A DNA stretch of 64,000 bases from Millisia brevis NBRC 105863 (lineage in GTDB: Bacteria > Actinomycetota > Actinomycetes > Mycobacteriales > Mycobacteriaceae): NCBI RefSeq assembly GCF_001552615.1, contig NZ_BCRN01000001.1, positions 62,001 to 126,000 of the forward strand, read 5' to 3'. Positions 33,992 to 42,842 of the stretch are shown piece by piece. A model generated the notes under the pieces. That model made no database searches. It was not told where the DNA came from and saw only the letters and a list, made by a program, of their open reading frames with translations. Each line of letters starts with the position of its first letter. The stretch's first letter is position 1. The position numbers and the translations under genes were made by a program.

Positions 33992-34915
33992 ATGAGTAGC
34001 CCCTCCACCGTCGACCTCACCGGCAAGGTTGCCGTCATCACCGGAAGCGGCCGCGGACTCGGCCTGGCCTACGCCCGCGCTCTGGCCGCCGCCGGGGCGA
34101 GCGTGGTGGTCAACGACGTCGACGAGCAGGTCGCCGCCGATGCCGCCGCCTCGATCCGCGCCGCGGGCGGCAACGCCTCGCACCTCGCCGTGGCCGTCGG
34201 CACCTCGGACGCCGCCGACGCGCTGGTCTCGCACGCCGTCACCGAGCACGGCTCGCTCGACATCGTCGTCTCCAATGCCGGCATCCTGCGCGACAAGGTG
34301 CTGTGGAAGCTGACCGACGAGGACTTCGACGCGGTGATCAACGTGCACCTGCGCGGCAGCTTCACCCTAGGCCGGGCCGCGGCGATTCACTTCAAGCAGC
34401 AGGGCACCGGTGGCCGGATCATCCTGATCGGCTCGCCCGCCGGACAATTCGGCAACTTCGGCCAGTCGAACTACTCGGCCGCCAAGGCCGCGCTGGTCGC
34501 GATGACCAAGGTGTGGGCCCTCGAACTGGCCCGCGACAAGATCACCACCAATGCGATCGTGCCGGTCGCCGCGACCGCGATGACCGCGACCGTGCCCTTC
34601 CTCAAGCCCTACGTCGACGCGCTCGAGGCCGGCGAACCGCTGCCCCCGTACGCGCGTCGCGACCTGGCCTTCGGCCCCCCGGAGGACGTCGCGGGATTGG
34701 CGGTCTTCCTCGCCTCCGACGAGGCGGCGGAGGTCACCGGCCAGGCGATCGGCATCGGCGGCGACAAGCTCTCGCTCTACCGGCAGGCCGATCCGGTGGT
34801 CACCGAATTCCACGACGGCGGCTGGTCGGCCGACGACATCGCCGCGGCGTGGCCCAAGTCCTTCGCCGAGCACCTGCAGCCCGCCGGCGAGCAGCTGCCC
34901 CCGCCGCCGGCCTGA
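33992..34915 (+). CDS. SDR oxidoreductase, probable 3-hydroxyacyl-CoA dehydrogenase of phenylpropanoid side-chain degradation
   Basis: This protein has 307 aa. The cofactor motif is TGSGRGLG (residues about 17-24), SNAGIL is near residue 93, the catalytic Ser is in ILIGSPAG, and Tyr/Lys are in SNYSAAKAAL (about 164-168). The C-terminal extension of about 50 residues is typical of the hydroxysteroid/MFE-2-like SDRs acting on 3-hydroxyacyl-CoAs. It is first in an operon with an amidohydrolase, a MaoC hydratase and an acyl-CoA dehydrogenase, the composition of the Phd (Corynebacterium) and Cou (Rhodococcus) pathways. The role is inferred from that context. Confidence 0.85.
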   Translation: MSSPSTVDLTGKVAVITGSGRGLGLAYARALAAAGASVVVNDVDEQVAADAAASIRAAGGNASHLAVAVGTSDAADALVSHAVTEHGSLDIVVSNAGILRDKVLWKLTDEDFDAVINVHLRGSFTLGRAAAIHFKQQGTGGRIILIGSPAGQFGNFGQSNYSAAKAALVAMTKVWALELARDKITTNAIVPVAATAMTATVPFLKPYVDALEAGEPLPPYARRDLAFGPPEDVAGLAVFLASDEAAEVTGQAIGIGGDKLSLYRQADPVVTEFHDGGWSADDIAAAWPKSFAEHLQPAGEQLPPPPA

Positions 34916-34944
34916 CCGGTCCCGAAACCGAAAGGAGCGCAACG

Positions 34945-35823
34945 ATGCCTCTGAATCTCGATGACCTCGTCGCGATCGACACCCACGTGCACGTGGAGAT
35001 CGACGACCACGGCCACTGCGCCTTGCCGCAGCCGTTCCTCGACGCCTCCGAGAAGTACTTCAAGGCCGGGGAGCGCACCCCGTCGATCGATCGGATCGCC
35101 GAGCGCTACCGGGAGAAGAACATCGCGGCGGTGATCTTCACCGTCGATGCGGAACTGTCGACCGGCCAGCGCCGCATCAGCAATATCGACGTCGCCGAGG
35201 GTGCGGCCCGCCACGACGACGTGCTGATCCCCTTCGCGTCGATCGATCCGCGGCGCGGCGCCGACGGCGTGGCCGAATTGCGGGAACTGATCGCCGATCA
35301 CGGCATCCGGGGGCTGAAGTTCCACCCCAGCCTGCAGGCCTTCGCCCCCAACGACGGTAGCGCCTATCCGCTGCTCGAGGTGCTCGCCGAGCACGGCCTG
35401 CCCGCGGTCTTCCACACCGGGCAGACCGGTATCGGCGCCGGGATGCCCGGTGGCGGCGGCATCAAGCTGCGCTACTCCGACCCGATCCTGCTCGACGATG
35501 TGTGCGCGGACTTTCCGAACCTGAACGTGATCTTCGCGCACCCGTCGGTGCCGTGGCAGGACACCGCGATCTCGATCGCCACCCACAAGGCGAACGCCTA
35601 TATCGACCTGTCCGGGTGGTCGCCGAAGTACTTTCCGCCGCAGCTGGTTCGCGCAGCAAACGGCATGTTGCGCAAGAAGGTGCTCTTCGCCACCGACTAC
35701 CCGGTGATCGATCCCGACCGGTGGCTGTCCGACTTCGAACTGCTCGACCTGAAACCGGAGGTTCGTCCGTTGATCATGAAGCAGAACGCCCTGCGGGTGC
35801 TCGGCCTCGGGGGTGCGGCATGA
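34945..35823 (+). CDS. Amidohydrolase-family metal-dependent hydrolase (PhdC/CouO-like)
   Basis: This protein of 292 aa has the amidohydrolase-2 fold. Metal-ligand motifs are THVHVE (residues about 13-18), VFHTGQTG near 157, FAHPS near 200, and the catalytic Asp in FATDYPVID near 250. AAAGGAGCG precedes the ATG. In Phd/Cou-type clusters an enzyme of this family removes the two-carbon unit by hydrolysing the aryl 3-oxoacyl-CoA, in place of a thiolase. Here it would release 3-hydroxybenzoate if the substrate is m-hydroxylated (inference). It overlaps the next gene by 4 bp. Confidence 0.82.
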   Translation: MPLNLDDLVAIDTHVHVEIDDHGHCALPQPFLDASEKYFKAGERTPSIDRIAERYREKNIAAVIFTVDAELSTGQRRISNIDVAEGAARHDDVLIPFASIDPRRGADGVAELRELIADHGIRGLKFHPSLQAFAPNDGSAYPLLEVLAEHGLPAVFHTGQTGIGAGMPGGGGIKLRYSDPILLDDVCADFPNLNVIFAHPSVPWQDTAISIATHKANAYIDLSGWSPKYFPPQLVRAANGMLRKKVLFATDYPVIDPDRWLSDFELLDLKPEVRPLIMKQNALRVLGLGGAA

Positions 35824-36272
35824 CGACCACCATCGCCCTCGCCGACCTCGACGACCTGATCGGCAAGCCGCTGCCCCCCGGCGAATGGGTGCATGTCGAC
35901 CAGAAGCGGATCGACACCTTCGCCGATGCCGCCGACGACCCGCAGTGGATCCACACCGATCCGGTGCGCGCCGCCGACGGCCCCTTCGGTACGACGATCG
36001 CGCACGGCTATCTGACTCTGGCCCTGGTTATTCCGCTGTTCGAGAAGGTTCTCGATGTCACCGGCGTCACCACGAAGATCAACTACGGACTCGACAAGGT
36101 GCGCTTCCCGGCGCCCGTTCCGGTCGATTCGCGGGTGCGGATCAACGTCACGGTCGCCGAGGTGACCGATCTGCCCGCCGGGCGCCAGTTGAGCTTCGAC
36201 GCGGTCGTCGAGGTCGAGGGACAGGCGAAGCCCGCGTGCATCGCCCGGCCGGTCTTCCGCTTCCTGTCCTGA
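35820..36272 (+). CDS. MaoC-family enoyl-CoA hydratase
   Basis: This hot-dog-fold protein has 150 aa. The hydratase dyad lies in FADAADDPQWIHTDP (Asp about 42, His about 47), followed by TTIAHGYLTLAL. It would hydrate the cinnamoyl-CoA-type double bond before oxidation by the SDR. The start overlaps the amidohydrolase stop (ATGA). The length is that of the single-hot-dog NodN/MaoC type, which acts as a dimer. Confidence 0.87.
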   Translation: MTTTIALADLDDLIGKPLPPGEWVHVDQKRIDTFADAADDPQWIHTDPVRAADGPFGTTIAHGYLTLALVIPLFEKVLDVTGVTTKINYGLDKVRFPAPVPVDSRVRINVTVAEVTDLPAGRQLSFDAVVEVEGQAKPACIARPVFRFLS

Positions 36273-36343
36273 TCCGCACCGCACCGATCCGATCCCCGTC
36301 CCGCCCGGCTCGCCCCGGAGTAGAAAGACCACGGAGCAGACAT

Positions 36344-38176
36344 ATGTCGCACTACCGCAGCGATCTCGGACACATCGCCTTCCTGCTGTTCGATGTGCTC
36401 GGCGGCCGGCAGTACTACGGGGCGACGCCCTACGACGGAATCGACGAGGAGACCTCCCGAGACCTGCTCGAGCACGCCGAATCCTTCGCGCAGAACGAGC
36501 TGGCACCCAGCTTCCTGTCCGGGGAGTCGGCGTCCGGGCAGTACCGGCCGAGCACCCACGAGGTGATCCTGCCGGAGCCGATCGCCGATGCGATGCGCAG
36601 CCACATCGCGTCGGACTGGCTGGCGATGGAACTGCCGCCGGAGGAGGCGGGACCACATGTCCCGCCCTCTCTGCGGTGGGCGATCGCCGAACTCGCGCTG
36701 GGGGCCAACCCCTCGGTGGCGATGAGCACCCTGGTGATGCCGCAGGTCGTCGCCCTGCTGCGCGCCTCGGGCACCCCGACGCAGCGGCGGCTGGCCGATC
36801 TGGTGATCGACAGGCATTGGGCGGTGACCATGGTGCTCACCGAGGCCGACGCCGGTTCCGATGTCGGCCTCGCCCGCACCCGGGCGATCCCGCAGCCGGA
36901 CGGCACCTGGCATCTGGAGGGGGTCAAGCGGTTCATCACCTGGGGTGAGCACGACGGCGCGGACAATATCGTTCACCTCGTGCTCGCCCGCCCGGTCGCG
37001 ACCGAGGGCGCCGGCGGCCCCGGCACCAAGGGGTTGTCGCTGTTTGTGGTGCCCTCGCGGCATTACGACCCGGAGACCGGGGAAATCCTCGGCCGCAACG
37101 GGGTTCGGGCGACCGGCCTGGAACGCAAGATGGGTCTGCACTCCTCGCCGACCACCGAGCTGTCGTTCGGCGTCGACGAGCCCGCGGTGGGCACCCTGCT
37201 CGGCGATACACACGAGGGCCTGCGGCAGATGTTCCACATCATCACCTACGTGCGGCTGCTGGTCGGGGTGAAGGCGGCGGCGGCCTTGTCCAGCGCGCAC
37301 CTCAACGCCCGCGACTACGCGGTCACCCGCGTGCAGGGCGTGCCGCTCGGCGCGCCGAATGATTCGGGGCCGCAGCCGATCGCGCAGCACCCCGATATCC
37401 GCCGGTCGCTGCTGACCCAGCGCGCCTACGCCGAGGGCGCGCGCTCGCTCTACCTGTACACCGCGACGCTGCTCGATCGCATGGAGGCCGCCGCGGCCGC
37501 CGGCGACACCGATCACGCGGCGACCGGCCGACACCGCTTCCTGTTGCCGATCGTCAAGACCTGGAACGCCGAGAACGCCTACCGCGTGATCAGCTCCGAA
37601 TGCCTGCAAACCTTCGGCGGCTCCGGCTATCTCGCCGACTACCCGGTCGAGCAGTACGCCCGCGATACCAAGGTCGACTCGATCTACGAGGGTGCCACCG
37701 GCATCCAGGCGATCGACCTGCTGACCCGACGCATCGTCCCGGACGAGGGCAAGCAGCTCGACCTGCTGCTCACCGACATCCACGACACCGCAGCCCGTCT
37801 CGCGATCGATCCGCCCTTCGCGGCGGAGGGGCAGCTGCTGGCCGAAGCCGTCGACGCGGTGACCCGGATGAGCCGCCAGGCGATCGCCCGCGCCACCAAC
37901 GGCTCGATCCAGGTCGCCGGACTCGGCGCCACCCCGCTGCTCCTGGCGATCGGTGACGTCGTGGTCGGCTGGCTGCTGTTGCGCGCCGCCGAGCGCGCCG
38001 CGCAGCGGCTGGCGTCCGAGGACGCCGACGGCACCCGTGACGGCGAGCAACTCGCCGGCTACGAGGCCGCCGGTCGCTGGTTCGCCCGCCAGGTGCTGCC
38101 GGTGACCATCGCGAGCGCCCGATCCGCGGATCTGTTGACCGACAATCCGATGTCCCTGCACGAAGCGGCCCTCTGA
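36344..38176 (+). CDS. Acyl-CoA dehydrogenase (long form)
   Basis: This FAD enzyme has 610 aa, longer than the 380-aa classical form because of an N-terminal segment and a C-terminal helical domain. Motifs are [12 protein letters not shown] (about residues 165-176), [12 protein letters not shown], the mid-domain [23 protein letters not shown] near 425, and the catalytic Glu in [15 protein letters not shown] near 449. It would desaturate phenylpropionyl-CoA-type substrates, letting the same pathway accept saturated side chains (inference). It is the fourth gene of the operon beginning at 33992. Confidence 0.88.
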   Translation: MSHYRSDLGHIAFLLFDVLGGRQYYGATPYDGIDEETSRDLLEHAESFAQNELAPSFLSGESASGQYRPSTHEVILPEPIADAMRSHIASDWLAMELPPEEAGPHVPPSLRWAIAELALGANPSVAMSTLVMPQVVALLRASGTPTQRRLADLVIDRHWAVTMVLTEADAGSDVGLARTRAIPQPDGTWHLEGVKRFITWGEHDGADNIVHLVLARPVATEGAGGPGTKGLSLFVVPSRHYDPETGEILGRNGVRATGLERKMGLHSSPTTELSFGVDEPAVGTLLGDTHEGLRQMFHIITYVRLLVGVKAAAALSSAHLNARDYAVTRVQGVPLGAPNDSGPQPIAQHPDIRRSLLTQRAYAEGARSLYLYTATLLDRMEAAAAAGDTDHAATGRHRFLLPIVKTWNAENAYRVISSECLQTFGGSGYLADYPVEQYARDTKVDSIYEGATGIQAIDLLTRRIVPDEGKQLDLLLTDIHDTAARLAIDPPFAAEGQLLAEAVDAVTRMSRQAIARATNGSIQVAGLGATPLLLAIGDVVVGWLLLRAAERAAQRLASEDADGTRDGEQLAGYEAAGRWFARQVLPVTIASARSADLLTDNPMSLHEAAL

Positions 38177-38179
38177 CGT

Positions 38180-38191
38180 TCCGACGTCGGA
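38180..38191. promoter_or_regulatory. Perfect 12-bp palindrome ahead of the IclR gene
   Basis: TCCGACGTCGGA is perfectly self-complementary and lies 34-45 bp upstream of the IclR start, directly after the acyl-CoA dehydrogenase stop. It may be an autoregulatory site. It differs from the ATTCC-N7-GGAAT sites. Confidence 0.4.
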
Positions 38192-38224
38192 CACCGACTG
38201 CGCGCCCTTCCCTCCGAGGTCCCC

Positions 38225-38962
38225 ATGACCTACCTCGAATCCGTCGACAACGCCCTGCGACTGCTGGTGTCGCTGGCCGCCCAGCAACGCATCAGCGTCA
38301 GCGACGCCGCCAAGGAGCTTGGAGTGGCCCCGTCCACCGCGCACCGGCTGCTGTCGACCATGCGCTATCGCGGCTTCGTGCGGCAGACCGACGACCGCTG
38401 CTATATCCCCGGCCCGGCGTTCGCCACCCTGATGAAGCGCAACCCGGCCACCGCGAAGCTCGCCGAGCGGGCGCTGCCCTATCTCGGGATGGTGATGGGC
38501 GCGCTCGACGAGACCTGCCACCTGGTGGTGCGGGTCAACCGCGACGTGCAATTCGTCGCGAGTGTCGAAGCGCAGCAGGCGCTCAAGATCAGCTCCCGAC
38601 AGGGGCAGACGATGCCCGCGCACCTGGTCTCCGGCGGCAAGATGCTGCTGGCGCTGTTGCCGCGCCCGGAGCTCGACACCCTCTACCCGGTCGAGGAGCC
38701 CGATCTGCTCGCCGGCAAGGACCGGAACATCTTTGCCGCCGAGCTCGCGTCCGCCCGCTGCCGCGGCTACACGGTCAATGTCGGCGATACCGAGCGCGGC
38801 ATCGCCGCGGTAGCGGTACCCGTCCCCGGCACCGACGGCAAACCGATTGCCGCGATGTCGGTTTCGGTTCCGTCGGTGCGCTACAGCTCGACGCGGGTAC
38901 CGAAGTTCGCCGCCGCCCTGCGTCGCGGCGCCGACGCCCTCAGCGCCGAACTGTCCGGCTGA
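38225..38962 (+). CDS. IclR-family transcriptional regulator, probable GenR
   Basis: This protein has 245 aa. The N-terminal winged helix is ISVSDAAKELGVAPSTAHRLL (about residues 22-42) and the C-terminal effector domain contains GKMLLALLPRPEL, RGYTVNVGDTERGIAAVAVPV and IAAMSVSVP. IclR regulators of aromatic pathways bind ring-cleavage substrates; GenR of Corynebacterium glutamicum is one and controls the 3-hydroxybenzoate/gentisate genes. This is the only IclR gene in the window, and two GenR-type sites lie upstream of the gentisate genes, so it is the best candidate to bind them. CGAGG precedes the ATG. Confidence 0.88.
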   Translation: MTYLESVDNALRLLVSLAAQQRISVSDAAKELGVAPSTAHRLLSTMRYRGFVRQTDDRCYIPGPAFATLMKRNPATAKLAERALPYLGMVMGALDETCHLVVRVNRDVQFVASVEAQQALKISSRQGQTMPAHLVSGGKMLLALLPRPELDTLYPVEEPDLLAGKDRNIFAAELASARCRGYTVNVGDTERGIAAVAVPVPGTDGKPIAAMSVSVPSVRYSSTRVPKFAAALRRGADALSAELSG

Positions 38963-38972
38963 TCCCGCTCGC

Positions 38973-39011
38973 ACGAAGGCCGGGACCGATCCAGTCGGTC
39001 CCGGCCTTCGT
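38973..39011. terminator. Bidirectional terminator hairpin
   Basis: A perfect 16-bp stem (ACGAAGGCCGGGACCG with its complement) closes a 7-base loop between the IclR gene and the convergent CoA-ligase gene. Confidence 0.82.
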
Positions 39012-39032
39012 CTCCGCGCTCAGATGGTGGGC

Positions 39033-40586
39033 TCAGATGGCGGTCAGGGTGGTCTTCAATCGGAACTTGACCACCTTGCCCGCGGCGTTGCGGGGCAGCT
39101 CCGACATGATGTGCAGCCGCCCGGGCAGCTTGTAGCGGGCCAGGGATTCGGCGCAGTAGTCCCGCAATTCGGCCAGCGTCAGCGCCGCCCCCGGCCGCAG
39201 GACGACCACCGCGGTCACCGCTTCGCCCCACCGGTCGTCGGGCAGCCCGACCACGGCGACGTCGAGGACCGCGGGGTGGCCGAAGACGGCGCTCTCCACC
39301 TCGGCGGGCGAGACGTTCTCCCCACCGGTGATCACCATGTCCTTGACCCGGTCGACGATCGCGTAGAAGCCCTCCTTGTCGCGCACCCCGATGTCACCGG
39401 TGTGGAACCAGCCGTCGGCGTCGTGGGCGGCGGCGGTCGCGTCGGGGCGCCGCCAGTAGCCGGGCGAGACGTTCGGGCCGCGCAGGCAGATCTCGCCGCG
39501 GGTGTCCGGTTCGGTGACCACCGAGCCGTCGTGGGCGCGCAGTTGCGCCTCGACGAACAATGGCGGCATACCGGCCGATCCCAGCCGGGTGAGCGCATGT
39601 TCGGCGGTGAGGAAGATTGCGGCGGGCGATGTTTCGGTCAGACCGTAGCCCTGCAGGATGCCGATCCCGCGGTTGGCGTAGCGGCGCAGCAGCGGCTCGG
39701 GGACCGGCGCGCCGCCGCAGATCACCACGCGCAGGGTGCTCAGGTCGGCGTCGACGAACGCGGCGTGGTCACTGATCGCCGACAGCATGGCGGGGACCAT
39801 GAAGGTGGTGGCGATCCGGGAGCGTTCGATCTCGGCGAGCGCGGCCGCGGGGTCGAAGTTGCGGTGGATCACCACTTCGCCGCCCTTGAGCAGGGTGGTG
39901 AAGATCGTGACGTTCAGCCCGGCGATGTGGAACATCGGGGCGACGACCAGGGTCGCATCGTCCTCGTGCACGTCATAGAGGTGTTCGAGATTGATGTTGT
40001 TCCAGAACAGGTTTCCGTTGGTGAGGATGACCCCCTTGGGCTGCCCGGTCGTGCCCGAGGTGTACATCAGGATCGCCGGGTCGTCCGGCTGCGCCGCCGC
40101 GGGCGTCGAGGTCAGCCCGTCGCGGATCAGGTCCTCGTAGGAGGCCCATCCGTAGCCGAGATGGTCGCCGTCGTCGAGGATCACCACCGCGTCCTCGGCG
40201 TGGATGCGCAGGGGTGGAAGGGTGTCCACGCGATCGAGGACCGGCCGATGGGAGGAATCGCAGACGATAGCGACCGCGCCGGAGTCCTCGAGGATGAAGG
40301 CGAGTTCCGGTGGCGCCAGCCGGAAGTTCAGGGGCAGGAAGATCGCGCCGAGCCGATTGGCGGCGAGGAAGGTCTCGATCAGGACCGGCTGGTTGTGGCC
40401 GAGGAAGGCGATCCGGTCCCCCGCGCCGATGCCGGCGGCGGCCAGGCCGCCGGCGAGCCGTTCGACGCGTTGCTGCAATTCGCTGTAGCCGGTGGACCTC
40501 CCCTCGAAGCTGATCGCCCGGCGTTGGGGCGAGCGCTGTGCACGGGCGGCGAACCACGCATGGACACTGACGTCGGGTCGAGACAT
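39033..40586 (-). CDS. Acyl-CoA ligase, probable phenylpropanoid-CoA ligase (PhdA/CouL-like)
   Basis: This ANL enzyme has 517 aa. The A3 motif YTSGTTGQPKGV is near residue 173, GYGLTETSPAA near 310, GGENVSPAEVESA near 425, and the C-terminal Lys in PRNAAGKVVKFRL. AAGGGAG precedes the ATG. It follows a marR gene by 15 bp on the same strand and is divergent from the AAHS transporter, so import and CoA activation share one control region. In the Phd/Cou scheme it makes the CoA thioester that the 33992-38176 enzymes use. The exact aromatic acid is inferred. Confidence 0.87.
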   Translation of the reverse strand: MSRPDVSVHAWFAARAQRSPQRRAISFEGRSTGYSELQQRVERLAGGLAAAGIGAGDRIAFLGHNQPVLIETFLAANRLGAIFLPLNFRLAPPELAFILEDSGAVAIVCDSSHRPVLDRVDTLPPLRIHAEDAVVILDDGDHLGYGWASYEDLIRDGLTSTPAAAQPDDPAILMYTSGTTGQPKGVILTNGNLFWNNINLEHLYDVHEDDATLVVAPMFHIAGLNVTIFTTLLKGGEVVIHRNFDPAAALAEIERSRIATTFMVPAMLSAISDHAAFVDADLSTLRVVICGGAPVPEPLLRRYANRGIGILQGYGLTETSPAAIFLTAEHALTRLGSAGMPPLFVEAQLRAHDGSVVTEPDTRGEICLRGPNVSPGYWRRPDATAAAHDADGWFHTGDIGVRDKEGFYAIVDRVKDMVITGGENVSPAEVESAVFGHPAVLDVAVVGLPDDRWGEAVTAVVVLRPGAALTLAELRDYCAESLARYKLPGRLHIMSELPRNAAGKVVKFRLKTTLTAI

Positions 40587-40601
40587 GTCGTGCTCCCTTG
40601 T

Positions 40602-41159
40602 TCATTCATCGTCGGCACCCGACCCACCGGCGTCGACCCGGGCGATCCCGGACCGGGCCTTGTCGAGCAGGGTGACCAGTTGTTGACGCTCCTGCGCGGT
40701 CAGGCCGCCGAAGCACTGATCGTCGAGCCGGAACTGGCGCTGTAGCGCCGCCTCGATGCTGTCCCGACCGGCGTCGGTGAGCTCGAGGGTGATCACCCGC
40801 GCGTCGGCGTTGTTGCGAGTACGACTGATCAATCCGTCGGATTCCAACGCCCGCAAGGTATTCGAAACCGTCTGCCTGCTGAGCTGGAGGTTTCGGACGA
40901 CGTCGCGAGCACTCACCGGGGCGAACACCCAGACGACGTACAACACGCGGAACGACAGCCATGTCCGCTGGTCCTGTCGGTGAACGACGTTCTCCGACAG
41001 CACGGCGTGCGCCTGCGCGGCGCGCGCCAATGAGATTCCGACCGCGGTCGCGTCGAGTTCGGCATCGGGGAAGCGCGTCTTGGTGCGCCGCCGAACCTCC
41101 TCGGTGAAGGTGGGAACCCCACTTCCCCGCGTACCGCCGCCGATCTCCTCCATCGTCAT
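40602..41159 (-). CDS. MarR-family transcriptional regulator
   Basis: This protein has 185 aa from the ATG at 41159; an upstream in-frame start at 41204 would add 15 residues and run into the palindrome. Recognition helix region: SARDVVRNLQLSRQTVSNTLRALESDGL (about residues 98-125), with wing RTRNNADARVITLELT. The N-terminal extension of about 40 residues is longer than usual for MarR. It forms an operon with the CoA ligase. The 31-bp near-perfect palindrome immediately upstream is the probable operator, also covering the transporter promoter. Confidence 0.86.
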   Translation of the reverse strand: MTMEEIGGGTRGSGVPTFTEEVRRRTKTRFPDAELDATAVGISLARAAQAHAVLSENVVHRQDQRTWLSFRVLYVVWVFAPVSARDVVRNLQLSRQTVSNTLRALESDGLISRTRNNADARVITLELTDAGRDSIEAALQRQFRLDDQCFGGLTAQERQQLVTLLDKARSGIARVDAGGSGADDE

Positions 41160-41196
41160 GTCGGGCCCCGCCTCTCGTTGCTGAACGAACGTAGGT

Positions 41197-41227
41197 TGTC
41201 CCACTATTGACTGTCAATATTGGGACA
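41197..41227. promoter_or_regulatory. 31-bp near-perfect palindrome, MarR operator candidate
   Basis: Outer arms TGTCCCA and TGGGACA and inner arms ATTGAC and GTCAAT share one centre at 41212; only one base pair is mismatched. It overlaps a possible promoter for the transporter (TTGACT at 41208, TATAGT at 41229, 15-bp spacing). A second repeat, ATATTG-GGA-CAATAT (41217-41231), overlaps its right side. Confidence 0.75.
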
Positions 41228-41324
41228 ATATAGTGTTTTGAGACACAGTGCTAGTGGAACCAGGTGCGCATCACAGATCCCTTCCGTCGATCGGGTGTGC
41301 CCGAAAAGAGTAGGGAACAAGCCC

Positions 41325-42698
41325 ATGGAACTGCGGGACGCTATCCGCCTGAACCCAATGACGAGGTTCCAATGGAACGTCGTCGTCATCTGCATTCTGC
41401 TGACGGTGGTCGACGGGTACGAGATTCTCGTGACCGCCTTCACGCTGCCCGCGCTGCGCGCCGAGTGGGACCTCTCGCTCGGGCAGGCCGGGTTGGTCGC
41501 GTCGATCGGCACCCTCGGCATGGGCGTCGGCGCCGCCGCGCTCGGGCCCTTGGGTGACCGATTCGGCCGACGCAAACACATCCTCTGGTCGTTGGTGCTC
41601 ATCGTCGTCGGCATGGTGCTGTCCGGACTCGCCCCCACGTTCACGCTGTTCCTGATCTTCCGCTTCTTTGCCGGCCTCTTCCTCGGCGGCATCGTGCCGA
41701 GCATCAACGTGCTGGTCTCCGAATACGCCTCCGACTCCAAGCGCGGCACGGTCATGGGCATCTACGGCATCGGCTTCCCGCTCGGCGCGGCCATCGGCGG
41801 CTTCCTGTCGATCTGGTTGATCAGCCACTGGGGCTGGCACGGCCCGTTCCTGTTCTCCGCCGCGGTGACCGCCCTGCTCGCCGCCTACGCCTACTTCGCC
41901 CTGCCGGAATCGGTGAACTTCCTGGTCGAGAAGCGCCCGTCCGGGGCACGGGAGGCCTACAACCGCATCGGCCGCCGCCTCGGCATCGCCGGTGACCACG
42001 ACCTGCCCGAGCCGACGTCGTCGATCATCAAGCCCTCGCTCGGCAAGGACATGTGGCAGGGCATCATGCTGCGCCGCACCGCCCTGCTGTGGATCTCGTA
42101 CGCGCTGCTGATCGCCGCGTTCTACTTCGCGAACAGCTTCACCGCCACCCTGGTCGCCCAGTCGACCGGCGACGACACCATCGGCATCACCGCTCAGGCG
42201 CTGGTCGCCACCGGTGGCGTCATCGGCGCACTGCTCTTCGCGGCGCTGTCGCTGCGGATCAACCCGCGGGTGGTCGCCGCTCTGGTGATGTTCTTCGGCA
42301 CCCTGTCGTTCTTCCTGTTCAGCACCTTCTTCACCAATACCGCCCTGGTGCTCTTCCTCGCGGTGCTCGTCGGCCTCGCCGCCAACGGTGGTGTCGCGGC
42401 GTTCTACGCGATCAGCCCGCCGATCTACCCGACGGCGATCCGCGCCTCGGCGGTCGGCCTGATGATGGGCTTCGGGCGCATCGTGGCCTTCCTCGCGCCG
42501 AATATCGCCGCCTTCCTGCTCGCCCGCGGTCTGACCGCCCCGGATGTCTACCTCGTCTACGCGGCCGTGCTCGCGGTTTCCGGCGTCGCCGTGCTGCTGC
42601 TGCACCGCACCTACCGCGGCGACAACGCCCTCGACGCGATGCAGTTGGAAAGCGCGCTGGGCCGCACGCTCGACGACCACAAGGAACCCGCCGCCTGA
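41325..42698 (+). CDS. MFS transporter, aromatic acid:H+ symporter (AAHS) family
   Basis: This protein has 457 aa and 12 predicted helices. AAHS signatures are the helix-1 acidic motif VVDGYEILVTAF (about residues 28-39), motif A LGPLGDRFGRRKH near 75, and LPESVNFLVEKRP before the central loop. Such carriers import benzoates, phenylpropanoids or 3-hydroxybenzoate with protons (PcaK, MhpT, PhdT and GenK are examples). It is divergent from the marR-CoA ligase operon. Context favours a phenylpropanoid or 3-hydroxybenzoate; sequence alone does not decide. Confidence 0.9.
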   Translation: MELRDAIRLNPMTRFQWNVVVICILLTVVDGYEILVTAFTLPALRAEWDLSLGQAGLVASIGTLGMGVGAAALGPLGDRFGRRKHILWSLVLIVVGMVLSGLAPTFTLFLIFRFFAGLFLGGIVPSINVLVSEYASDSKRGTVMGIYGIGFPLGAAIGGFLSIWLISHWGWHGPFLFSAAVTALLAAYAYFALPESVNFLVEKRPSGAREAYNRIGRRLGIAGDHDLPEPTSSIIKPSLGKDMWQGIMLRRTALLWISYALLIAAFYFANSFTATLVAQSTGDDTIGITAQALVATGGVIGALLFAALSLRINPRVVAALVMFFGTLSFFLFSTFFTNTALVLFLAVLVGLAANGGVAAFYAISPPIYPTAIRASAVGLMMGFGRIVAFLAPNIAAFLLARGLTAPDVYLVYAAVLAVSGVAVLLLHRTYRGDNALDAMQLESALGRTLDDHKEPAA

Positions 42699-42719
42699 TC
42701 GGCACACTCAACATCGACG

Positions 42720-42755
42720 GAAGCCGGTGACCGCCCCGAAGCGGTCACCGGCTTC
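42720..42755. terminator. Terminator of the transporter gene
   Basis: A perfect 15-bp stem (GAAGCCGGTGACCGC with its complement) closes a 6-base loop, 21 bases after the transporter stop. Confidence 0.82.
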
Positions 42756-42786
42756 TGTGGTTGTTCCGGCCCCGAAAGTAGATTCA

Positions 42787-42831
42787 AAAGTGGAGTCCCA
42801 CCCGCGCTCGGCGCGGGTGGGACTCCACTTT
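42787..42831. terminator. Very long perfect hairpin
   Basis: A 21-bp perfect stem (left arm from AAAGTGGAGTCC to CGCGC) closes the 3-base loop TCG, and can extend outward past one mismatch. It lies 12 bases past the WS/DGAT stop on its transcript, as a second hairpin beside the transporter terminator. Confidence 0.75.
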
Positions 42832-42842
42832 CGAACGGTGGA

